Below are positions 1 through 9,725 of a stretch of DNA of 64,000 bases, piece after piece. The DNA is from Xiphias gladius (Eukaryota > Chordata > Actinopteri > Istiophoriformes > Xiphiidae). Below the pieces are notes generated by a model. It ran no database searches. It saw only the letters and a program-made list of their open reading frames with translations, and had not been told where the DNA came from. A program made the translations under genes and the position numbers. Each line of letters starts with the position of its first letter. Position 1 is the first letter of the stretch. Where the stretch lies: positions 5,238,017-5,302,016 of the forward strand of contig NC_053414.1 in the NCBI RefSeq assembly GCF_016859285.1, written 5' to 3'.

Positions 1-3000
1 TCTGCAGTCAAGCTGGTATTGCGAATCTAGTAGGTGAAATAACAGATTTCATGCCTTGGATCAGTGGCGTCAAAAGCACAGCACAAAATGTTTTATTTTT
101 ATCTTTGTGCCACGGCTTATTCATCCCTTTAACATCCCTGTTGGTGTCTCACCGGTCACAGGGCTCGGTTCCCTTCAGTTGGAAGACAACATGCTGTCCT
201 TTATTTTGGTGCAGTATGAAAGGAAAAAAAAAAAAAAAAAAAAGGACTTCCACATAGCAAGATAATAAGTCCCATTGTACATAATTAGTTTCACTGACTT
301 GTTTTCTGCAGATGTTGTTCCTATTGTTTTTAAGTTAGAGACACATTAAATGAGGCGCTGCTTAAACGCTAAGTGGACCATGTTAAGGAAGAAGAGACAC
401 ACCTGGTTAATTATTCTTAAGCATTACACTGCACCCGGTGCTAATCATCCAATGAGTAATAGATCAAAACACAGGTATGTGTGTTTTGTTGCTTTTGCAT
501 TTATACACAATGTTTACAAAATGTATTTATGTAAGATATTTTCCCAGCACCACCACACTGAAAGAAGCCACTTGGTGCTGTGAGACATTACTAGGAGATT
601 TGTAAACTGGGTCATGGTACGATTATATAGAAACAAATGAAATGCTATGACCCTAAGATACTAGTATTCTCCAAAATGGGCCTTTGATCATTGTCAAGTG
701 TCTGAATTAACCTCGGCTGGTAAGAAGTGGTACAAAAGGTGGTCGGTGGTCTAACAAACACTGTTGCTACATTAAAAAAATAAAAATAAAAAAATAAAAA
801 TTCATTAAATACCTGCGGCCAAGGCCCTTGACTATCAACTGATCGCAATGATCAACAAAAAGGTACGAGTTTGGAGCTGCGGTAGTTGAAGTTCTCACTT
901 TGCAGCAGCAATGAAAAGTGTAGTCAGAGTACAATTTGTACACCTTGATATCACTGTTGGGTTTGGTCAGGCTTGAAACTTTCAACTTTCACATCGAAAG
1001 GATCAGTTAAACATTCTTTTTCAGCTTTAAGACCTTTGAACAATGAGGAAGCAGTCTTTAAGTAGTGGTAGAATAAAGAATGACCTAAAGCATCACTGGT
1101 AGATAAAGACGTAGGCCAATCTGCTTTGACAGCAAAAGGGAACTAAGATTGTGAAAATAAAGAAACCTTGGGACTAAGCAAGTTTTCCGCAAACATTACC
1201 ACAATGAAAAACCAAATTGACTTCCTTAAGCTGAAAGATTTTCAACCACAAAAAATTGCAATGGCATTGTTCTTCCTACTTCGACTTTGGGGGTGAAACA
1301 GAAAGCCGCAGTCTAAAAAATTATAGAAGAAGTATTCAGTTCTTCTTAAGTCTTATTTTTGTAGACACTAAATTCCATTTTGTTTTCATTTAATGCAGCT
1401 TTGTGGCGCCCAATTGCAAGGTCATCACGGTTTGGTAGGTTTTTGTTGAACAGAAATTTCATAACCTGACATCCTGCCAGGGATAAGATTTATCTAGAAT
1501 TTTAGGGTAGAGGCAACTGAGGAACTGCTGTCAACATTTGTGTTTGGCAATCTGTTTTAATATAAAATGTATCTTTCTTGACTACCTATATTACATTTCA
1601 CATATTTACTGATGCATTTTTAAAAAAGTATTTCTTACTCACACTGATGCTAGTCAAAACACTATGAGGGTTATATGGCAAACACATAGTGAATGAGAAT
1701 TAGAAATAACTATTATTCTGACTCGGTGGGTCACAATAATATTTTTAACACCTGACAATTCCACCAAGACAAATCTGCTGCACATGATGTGACTGTAATA
1801 CAAAACTTGGCAATAGAAACTGCTCTTGTAAACAAGTGGATGATCAAGTCCGATGCTGTTTTGCCAAAAAATGCTATGACCCGGAAAAGCTAATCATCAA
1901 GGAATTTTTATTGAATAAGAGCTTTGTTTGATTGACCACTGCTCCGGGAAACAACTGAGAACCGTTTGCATCTTATCTTCTGATACAACACGAAGAAATA
2001 ACAACAGGCTGGATAAAGAGCACTAATGTCTAACATAAAGAATGACCAGTTGTAGAGATCAAGGCTAATTTGCATGTAGTCTTGATGTCAACAAGAGCCC
2101 TCTGAGTAGTTAGATTGATCAGTTCAACAGGTCATTTCTAATTCATGGGTCCTTGGTGAAAAAAAGGAGTTGCACTATCAGTCCAACAGCTTCTGGCAAT
2201 ACACGCTAGAGCATCAGGTGACTCAACGCAAAGGTCTGGAGGAGGAGAGTTAATTTTATGAGTCTGAAATGAGTGGTTACTTTGGTCAGCTCATGTTCAG
2301 GCCCAGTCAATGGCTTTAAACGCAGAGAGGCTATGTCTCAATTACGAACTAAAAGCTTATACTGCAGAGTGTGTACTATTGTGCTTATCTTCATATAAAA
2401 ATGCTTTCACGCTCGTGTACAGCGAGCAAAGGAAATTAATTTTCTTTTCTGTTTTGTACAACGGGCAATAATAAACATAAACCAACAGACATAAGCAAAA
2501 CTTTTTCTCAGAGATATTTTTGTTTTCCAAGGGTGTTCCTGTTCTCAACAATGTCCATAATTTTCTTTTAATTTCTTCCACTAGTATGTAGCTGCTCAAT
2601 TTTGTTTGGGAAACAAACACCGCACTCCAAATAAATGAATTTAGTATGCCTAGCGAAACCTTTGAATGCGCTTAATTGCGTCTCTTTTCCAGCTTAAAGC
2701 ATGTTACACACTCTTCGTAAGGATCAGTATGTGCTGTGTAACTGAGACAGTGAGAAAATCACGAGCACAGAGAGGTTAAGGTCAAATTTCACAGACATGT
2801 TTGAGAGGGACCCAGCAGACACAGCTTTCGTATTGTGGAAGAATTCTCTCCACAAGAAGTGTTATGTAGTAGAACAGCTAAGGGTTTAAATCACCACTCT
2901 TGATGCAGCTACATTAACATTAACAGGGTGAATAGTGGTAAAGAGGGTTAGTTTTTACCTTGACATTGACTGATGTGGCTGGATATTCATGAAAGTATCC

Positions 3001-4139
3001 AGTCACAACATCTATAACTTTTTAAAGTGAATTCCCACGAGCTAAGATGGATGATTAGTAGGGCAGCTACGCACGCTACCACACCTCCTTCCGCCAAGCC
3101 TGGGGATGTTTCAGTTCCCAGAAATCTTCATTCTAGACCGCCGACTGTTGGTCAACCGACTGATGCCCCATCTGAGTTAATCATTCAGCCCTCCCCATTT
3201 CTTCATACTGTGCTTTTCCACGTGATCTTCGCTGGCAGTTTAAATCCTCAGCGGTGTCCCCACAAGCAAACAGACCCCCGACTAACACTGGAAATAAGCT
3301 TCAAGCCAAGTATATCTATATATCCACGTTTATGTGGTCGATGCTAATTTGTTTGGCGCGTTGGGACAACTGAATAACCCCCGCTTCGTCGTCGTCCACA
3401 GAGCTAATGCTACATGTTTGTTATGTCAGCCTCTGCCCTGGCTACTTTTACCAATGTTCCCCAATGGCTAGCGTTATTTGTTTACAAAAAGGTACAGCGA
3501 TTAAGTGCAGTAATCCGGAATAAAACTACAATAACGACGTCCCTATCAAACTTTATTGATACTTGGCTATGTCAAGTTGCATTCAAACTGTGATGGAGTC
3601 GTGCTGAGTTAAAAGATGTGGCATATGCCTCTCCCCCCATTCTGTTTCCAGACAGTATCGTGGCCAGGCGTTGGGTTCGTTATTCCACTTGGGATCTGCG
3701 AAGGCTAAAAACTTCAGTTAATGACACGTCCGATAATGGACAGCCAACGAGGGCAACTGCTGATTTAGCTAATAAGCTACTGTGTGGAGCGTGCTAGCTC
3801 AGTGAGAGCAGACGCCACTGTAAAACTCAGTTGTTATCACACAAATCTCTGCCAACACGAAAGCTGAACTGGGGAAAAAATACCCACTCGTGTTTACATT
3901 TTCACTCTGTCCATCTTGTGTTGCGTTGTTTCCTATTTGGGTAACGCCGGTTAGTTAACTGACCTCTGTTAGCAAGGTTACCCCTGTTAGCTTGTAGCTT
4001 AATCGGGCTGAGGCTCGCATTCAGGCCTACGTTTACTCCAGGTTTATGAAACCAGTGTGTTCCGTGCGACATAAACTGGGCCTGGCACATTGCAAAGTAG
4101 CATGCTAGCTCGGTGTGTTGTATTCATTTGCGCCGATAC
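1..4139 (-). other. slc25a28: Intron 1 of the mitoferrin gene (partial)
   Basis: This AT-rich stretch follows the exon 1 donor on the minus strand. I looked for the next mitoferrin exon (the conserved TRMQSL...LWRII region) on the minus strand and did not see it, so intron 1 is at least 4.1 kb. It holds A/T homopolymer runs (for example near 222-243) and no ORF with recognisable homology. The 106-codon ORF at 3027-3347 on the plus strand has no recognisable domain and is treated as chance. Confidence 0.6.
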
Positions 4140-4487
4140 CTTGACACAGTCGATGGGGTACATAAGGCAGTGCTCCATGATTCCAGCCACGGCTCCTGCC
4201 AGCATGTGTGTGCTGGTGGCTGCTCCCTGGGGCAGTCCTTCATAGTCTATTTCTGGCTCGACAGAGGTCGAGGTCGATGTCTCCGGAGTCGCTCGATGCA
4301 GCACCGGGGCAAAGTCCTGTTCCCCTGCCATTCTTGGCGAAAGAGACCCGACAAACCCACCAGTGGCGTCCGAGAGCCTGCCGCCCAGCCATCGAAACTC
4401 TGCGCCGGCTGCGGCGCCTGCGACCCGGTTATCGACGCCCGGTGTTTCCACGGACGTTCGCCGGGACACGAAACCGTCCGCTTCCAT
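4140..4487 (-). CDS. slc25a28: Mitoferrin-2-like mitochondrial iron carrier, first coding exon (partial gene)
   Basis: Mitoferrins import iron across the inner mitochondrial membrane for haem and Fe-S cluster synthesis. This is coding exon 1, 116 codons. Reading on the minus strand, ATG is at 4487-4485 and is directly preceded by an in-frame TGA, so it is the first possible start in this exon. The first ~80 residues are a poorly conserved leader. Residues ~82-116 then match the start of carrier repeat 1: a DYEGLP stretch, [16 protein letters not shown] in helix 1, and the carrier signature P-I-D-C-V-K (P111, D113, K116). The exon ends at codon AAG followed by GTATCG, a good donor, in phase 0. 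The residues around helix 1 fit SLC25A28 (AGAVAGILEHC, YPIDCVK) better than SLC25A37 (AGAMAGILEHS, YPVDSVK), as recalled from human proteins. The entpd7 neighbour agrees. Remaining exons must lie left of position 1. Confidence 0.9.
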
Positions 4488-4830
4488 TCAAACGACAAAG
4501 AGTTTAGTCCTTGAGGTGTGTTCAATGCGAAGACTTTACGCAACCCGCCCGTCGGTGTTGTCTTCCCGGCAGTTTAATTGATACCCCAGCCACCCAGACA
4601 AAGTCTTCGCGGGTCGCTCCGACTGAGCAGCAGGGAGGAGGCCACACTAACACACGGGGAACCGGGTATGCGGGCGGGCTGGCGGGCGGGTTTGTCAGCG
4701 AGTCACGCTCGACGCTGACGCTGATTGGACAAAATGACTGTCAATCACCTTCAATTGGCCGGTTCCGTCTCAAATGCGAGGCGGGCAAAAGAAGTGGGCG
4801 GGAAAATCCTGCGTCAGTGGGTGTGGACGA
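4488..4830 (-). promoter_or_regulatory. slc25a28: CpG-rich promoter of slc25a28
   Basis: CpG density is high from about 4250 to 4830 and falls sharply on both sides. Two inverted CCAAT boxes (ATTGG on the plus strand) lie at 4724-4728 and 4754-4758. Their 30-bp spacing is typical of paired NF-Y sites. GC boxes (GGGCGGGC type) lie around 4672-4690. No TATA box is evident. The transcription start is probably between ~4510 and 4650. This is inferred from composition and motifs only. Confidence 0.6.
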
Positions 4831-6640
4831 TTTTGTAACAGCGGGAGGTCACATGCATGTACGGGAAAGAGTTTTAAACAGGACGTCCCGCATTGAAAAT
4901 TCAACATTGCTTCATAAAGTACTTTGAAAAAATACGTAATTTGGGACCAAAAATATAGGTTAACTTGTTCCCTCAATTACTTGAGGTCTTAGTGTAAGGT
5001 AAAATTAACAGAGGATGTAAGCTATTTCCTTATTTACATCCGTGGCATTTACGGATTATGCGAAAACCGGCCCCTGGGTACAGACAGGTAATAGGATCCC
5101 TACCACTCCTATACAGGTCTCCTAGATTGAAATAGGCACAAAACGTTTTGTGGCTCCTTGCGGTCACATTTTTTTTTCTTTTTTGGACTCTTTGTGGTCA
5201 TTTTGTGTCTTTTAACCGAGCTCTATGATTTTCAATCAAGAAATACAGTATTAACAGTCACTTTGTACAGAGGCTCTGGCCCATTGGCCCTCTGACTTCT
5301 CTGGCCTTTGGGCCTGTGCCCAAATGTTGGACATGACCCCTCATGTAAAAAAGTATGTTCCAGGTATGTTAAAACTGATCAAATGGATCAATAGTTGCAG
5401 AAATTATGACAGCACTGGGACGACTATCTGTGTATGCCGTTCACTTTGTGAATTTGCTACCACTCCTCATTGGTATCTGTAAATTTTGAGATAAGATAAT
5501 TTTGAGGTTATGTAAATAATCTTTTCTGTAAACTTTCTACACAAATCCATGTGAATTCGTTGGAAAATTGTTGACCAGCTTCCAAAAGAAACTTTGGAAA
5601 GTCTGGAAAGAGGGTTGATAAACAATTAAAATGTCCCAGTTTGAGCTCCCTGCTTATGGTCTGAATACTCGAATATTGACCTTTTTATTTATTGGTTTTA
5701 AGTTGTCAGTTGATATTGTAGACTGAATATTCTTAGTTTGCTAAGAGAAAACTATTCTCTGATGCCAATCTTATGTTTGACTATTAGCCTCCATAAGGTT
5801 TTCAAAGACATTTCAATTGATGGATTTGTGTCATGAAACTCTAACAGTAAGAGTAACTGACAGCACATTGGCCTCATTGATATGTTAATTTCAATTTTTT
5901 TTAACACATACAAAATGTTCGGGTTTTGTCAATGTATTGTGGTCGGGGCTGAATGAAGGGGGCTAGTGGCAATCATAAACTCCAGAGGAGGACAAATCAT
6001 CTACAGCGTGTTCTCATGTCTCAACAAGATGACATACGCTGCCTTATTATAAATATTTCTGATCCAAATTTCCAAACTTTATAATGTGACATAGGGTATA
6101 ACCTTTGTATGCCAATTTAATGTGTGTGCGTCGTCTATAATCACAGGTCTGGCCGTAAGTCCCAGTAACACACACATACACTTTTATGCTTAGGTGTATT
6201 TCTTTTAATAATGCACAGGCCATATAGCCCATATTAAGGTTTATCCACTAACCTCATAGTTTAGGATGCTATGCATTTACTCTGTAAAAAACATACAGTA
6301 TATACAAATTTCAGTAGTACATTTTACCTGGACATGGATATAATTCTAATAAACATCAAAAATGAACGAAAAAAAAAAAAATAGGTTGCCCCCAATATGA
6401 TACAGCTGCCTCTGATCAATTGATTAAAAAAAAAAAGCATCCTCCTTCCAAATTCCCCAAATTTCCCAAATCACCAAATTACACCAGCACTGAAGCAACT
6501 GAAGCTTTAGAAAGTTTCAGAATCGTCATCCTAATGACTACTGATCAAACCCAACTTCAAAAGTCATTTTATTTATTTATTTATTTGCATATTGAAAATA
6601 CAGTTATCATAAACATATACGATATGTACACAAAGTCATT
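4831..6640. other. Intergenic stretch with no recognised gene
   Basis: AT-rich DNA between the divergently transcribed slc25a28 and entpd7 genes. It contains short T/A runs (5168-5184, 6369-6382, 6424-6436) and no ORF with recognisable homology. I see no RNA gene here. Confidence 0.5.
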
Positions 6641-6650
6641 CACATCCAGG

Positions 6651-7480
6651 AGCTTCAGAAAGTATTCAGACCGCTTCACCTTTTGCACACTTTATTGGGT
6701 TATAGGTTAAAATCAAATGGATAAAACTGATATTTGTGCCCATCAGTCAAAACTCATTAACCCATAAGGACAAAGTGGAAACATGGTTTTTAGAATTTTT
6801 TTCAAGTAAATCAAAAAACTCATTTACAAAAGTATTGAGACCCTTTTTTCAGTATTCATCGTATCCCTGTCCCTGCCTCTGAGAAGCCCCCCATAGCATG
6901 ATGGTGCCACCACCATGCTTCACAGTGGGGATGATGTTAGCCGCACGATGAGAGGTGCCTGCTGTTTGCCAGACATTGTTCTTGGAGTTCTGCCCAAAGG
7001 GTTAAATTTTTGTCTCATCTCATTTCAGTCTCTTCTTGCTCGGTCATTCAGTTTGGCCGCCGTAAGCGGGAAAACCGGAACTACAGGAACCACTGGAACC
7101 ACTGGAACCACCAGGCTCTAGGATGAGTCCCGGAGGTTCGGAACTTCCTCCATTTCACAATTAGTGAGGCCGCCGTTCCCTCCTGGGAACACTCAAAGCT
7201 TTAGAAATGGGTTTATACCCTTGTCCAGTTTTATGGTGGAGGTCTACAGAGACCTCCTTGGATTTAATGACATAGTTTTGATCCTGACATGCAGTGTAAA
7301 CTGTGGGGCCTTACTGTATATACACAGGTGTGTGCCTTTCTAAATTATGTCCAGTCAGGTGGACTCCAGTCAAGTTCTAGACACATCTCAGGGACAATTA
7401 AACCAAAGAAGATGCACCTAACGACAATGTGAGTGCCACAGCAAAGGGTCTGAATACTTTGTGAATACGTTTTTAATCCA
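6651..7480 (-). mobile_element. Degenerate Tc1-like DNA transposon relic
   Basis: A 14-bp motif AAAGTATTCAGACC at 6659-6672 recurs as its exact reverse complement at 7447-7460, as expected of inverted ends about 0.8 kb apart. At 6891-6925, read on the minus strand, there is a relic of the transposase segment Lys-His-Gly-Gly-Gly-Thr-Ile-Met. The stretches at 7330-7400 (CAGGTGTGTGCCTTTC and GGTGGACTCCAGTCAAGTT) are familiar parts of Tc1-like elements that are abundant in fish. The reading frame is destroyed by stops and indels, and part of the transposase region is missing, so it cannot be active. The exact outer ends are unclear because the usual TA duplications were not resolved. Confidence 0.75.
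7073..7115. repeat. Short 9-bp minisatellite inside the Tc1-like relic
   Basis: A GGAACCACT-type 9-bp unit is repeated about three to four times with small changes (GGAACTACA, GGAACCACT, GGAACCACT, GGAACCACC). It lies where the transposase relic should be continuous, so it looks like a local expansion after the element died. Confidence 0.65.
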
Positions 7481-7839
7481 AAAAGGAAATTGCATTGTTG
7501 CAGCAGCCACTTCACATCAATCACAAAAACAGTGAGGCAGGTAACAAACAACACAGTTAAAGGCTAAATTATACACTAAAATCTACTAGATAAACTATAA
7601 ATATAAAACATAGTTATAAATGATATAGAAAAATTGAGACAAATGATAGATCCATAGCTATACTACACCCACTGCTATATAATACATTGGTGATAATATA
7701 ATATACTATAATACACTGTACATTAGTGCATGTCAGGTGGATATATAATGCATAGAGCCGCACATACCTTGAAAGATCAGATTAATCTGATATATACCAG
7801 ATGTGATACAAAAAGCCCACGTGAGCAGTCTGTCCTGTT

Positions 7840-7950
7840 ACACGGAAAAACTATTCTGTCAGAGGAGTCCCTTCTCCCGACGCAGAGGAGAATCATCGTA
7901 CAGAGTGATGGCAGCGGGCAGGAATGACCTCCTCTAGTGTTAAATGTGCA
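7840..7950. repeat. Dispersed repeat, copy 1
   Basis: This copy shares the order GAGGAGTCC, CCCGAC, AGAGGAGA, AGAGTGATGGC, GGGAAT/GGAAT, TAGTGTT with the segment at 9375-9475. It appears to be the conserved part of a dispersed fish repeat whose family I cannot name. An AT-rich tract flanks both copies on the left. Confidence 0.5.
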
Positions 7951-7998
7951 AGACTGACCCCTCAACGTAGTGCAGATCCTCTTTATACTGAGAAAGGT

Positions 7999-8119
7999 AT
8001 ATAATATAATATAATATAATATAATATAATATAATATAATATAATATAATATAATATAATATAATATAATATAATATAATATAATATAATATAATATAAT
8101 ATAATATAATATAATATAA
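7999..8119. repeat. Pentanucleotide microsatellite (ATATA type)
   Basis: About 24 near-perfect head-to-tail copies of the 5-bp unit AATAT/ATAAT, roughly 120 bp with no interruption. It lies ~120 bp upstream of the entpd7 CpG-rich promoter. It keeps an apparent ORF open on the minus strand (repeated Tyr-Ile-Ile-Leu), which is an artefact of the repeat and not a gene. Confidence 0.95.
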
Positions 8120-8234
8120 ACTATAGGATGGCAGTACAAAAAAGTCAGAAATGAGTGTTTTTGGTTCTCCCAATTCTAAGCCTCCACTTTGACAGGTAGT
8201 TCACATGAGGTCTCATTTTTCCTACAGCACCCGA

Positions 8235-8474
8235 ACGCGGCCGCCGTTCCCCAAATGACGTGGTAGGTGACGTGCTCCACGGGCCGACCGGAAGGCAGCC
8301 GGACTTTTTTCGGTCATTTCCTCTTTCTTCGGCCCGTTGTCGTCACTCACAGTCGGCCCAGTGAAGTCCAGCAAGACAAGAGGACGCTTCATCGCCTTTG
8401 TCGCCGTCGAAGAGGAGCAACACAGATTTTCCCTGACGGAGTTTGGGGTCACGGCGGACGAGAGGCTTCCCGAG
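8235..8474 (+). promoter_or_regulatory. entpd7: entpd7 promoter and 5' UTR exon 1
   Basis: CpG-rich DNA ends in a strong donor (GAG followed by GTAAGT, donor GT at 8475-8476). Exon 1 is therefore non-coding and joins the exon starting at 9668. Two direct TGACGTG motifs lie at 8256-8262 and 8268-8274; the first extends to TGACGTGG, the consensus for ATF6/XBP1 unfolded-protein-response elements. The transcription start is probably near 8280-8300. The donor is seen directly; start and regulation are inferred. Confidence 0.6.
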
Positions 8475-9229
8475 GTAAGTTTATGTCAGGGAGCGATAGC
8501 GCACGGATACGCGGCAACGTTCCCGTACGTAGTTCCCAAACGCACCGTTAGCCGGTACCAGTTGCCACACTAGTAGATGCGTTGGTGGTGAGTGAGGGAG
8601 CTAACGGGGATAGTGTATAAAATGTCGATCTTTGCGCGGTGTTTGTTCCGTCCAACAGTCCGGCTACTCCGTTTTTATGCAACAGCGTCATCTTATATAA
8701 CTGGTAGATAAGCCGGTTATCCGCTTCATAATGGCCCGTATGGGGGAAAATAAAATAAATAAAAAAATAGCCGAAGTAATACTAAAGTAGTCAGAGGGAT
8801 GTCACACAAATACCACAGGGTAATTTGAAACTATCGCGGAGGTTAGACCGTAAGGAGATAGAGGATTTCCAGAAAGTAAAGCACGGTTATTTTATAGGGG
8901 CAGTAGGTTAAGTTGGGGGTAATCTGGGAAACTGACGGGCATTTCTTTTTATTTGCCATTTTATGGACGATCGATGATGAAAATAATCGTTGGCTGCAGC
9001 CCTAAACATCGCTACTAATTAAAAACGATATAGAAACAGTGAATAGAGAACAACCAAGACTGGGACTAGGACTCGGATATACACTGCAAAACGATAGTTA
9101 GGGCCGCGACCGCAGAGGCCGCAGCTGGTGATCACTTTCATCGTGGATTGATCTGGATATTGATTTCTTGATTAATCTAGTTGTTGTCTGGCTCATGAAA
9201 TTTCAGAACGTGGTGAAAATAGTGTCACG

Positions 9230-9285
9230 GTTTCCTCAAGTCAATACATATATCTATATATATATCTATATATATAATAAAATAC
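9230..9285. repeat. TA/TATC-rich simple sequence
   Basis: Alternating TA and TATC units in intron 1 of entpd7, directly left of dispersed repeat copy 2. Confidence 0.7.
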
Positions 9286-9374
9286 AAGGAAAAGTGCAGG
9301 AGAACAGCAGACAGTGCTGGAAAGATTAACGACTGATCAATTCGCAGTCTTTTCTGGTTGTAAGAACAGAAGCG

Positions 9375-9475
9375 GAGTACGAGAGGAGTCCACTTTCCCG
9401 ACAGGGAAAGAGGAGACTAGCTGCAAAGAGTGATGGCCGTAGATGGGAATTACTTTATGTAGTGTTCCTTATCCC
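9375..9475. repeat. Dispersed repeat, copy 2 (in entpd7 intron 1)
   Basis: A diverged relative of the segment at 7840-7950, in the same orientation, sharing the same ordered blocks (GAGGAGTCC, CCCGACA, AGAGGAGA, AGAGTGATGGC). The two copies are about 1.5 kb apart. Confidence 0.5.
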
Positions 9476-9667
9476 TACACAGTAACCACAGTACATCTGA
9501 AAGTGATACTGAGTGCCAGACACACTCTGAAAGTCCCAGAGTAACAGCTTATTTTATTTTTTTAAATTAGGTAAAATTATCTTGTGTTCGTCTCACCCGC
9601 TTGAATTATGAAGGTCAGTCACTGTTAATCGGTATTGAGACTTTTCCCCCCCTGCTCTTCACTTCAG

Positions 9668-9725
9668 GCAGAGAAAAAGTCACAACTCAGGACCAGGACC
9701 CTAATCGGACTGCGGGCGCCATGAG
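9668..9725 (+). other. entpd7: entpd7 exon 2: end of 5' UTR plus start codon
   Basis: The acceptor (CACTTCAG) precedes 9668 and the donor GTGACG follows 9725. Only five coding bases, ATGAG, lie in this exon. With the G at 9936 they give Met-Arg-Ile-Thr-Leu-Ser-Cys, which lines up with the human start Met-Ala-Arg-Ile-Ser-Phe-Ser. The ATG sits in a CGCC context. This joint decides the start of the protein. Confidence 0.8.

Noticed and set aside
3027..3347. 106-codon ORF in the mitoferrin intron
   Set aside because: No homology recognised and no supporting splice or promoter signals.
7777..8173. Minus-strand ORFs with repeated Tyr-Ile-Ile-Leu
   Set aside because: Produced by the pentanucleotide microsatellite; no gene signal.
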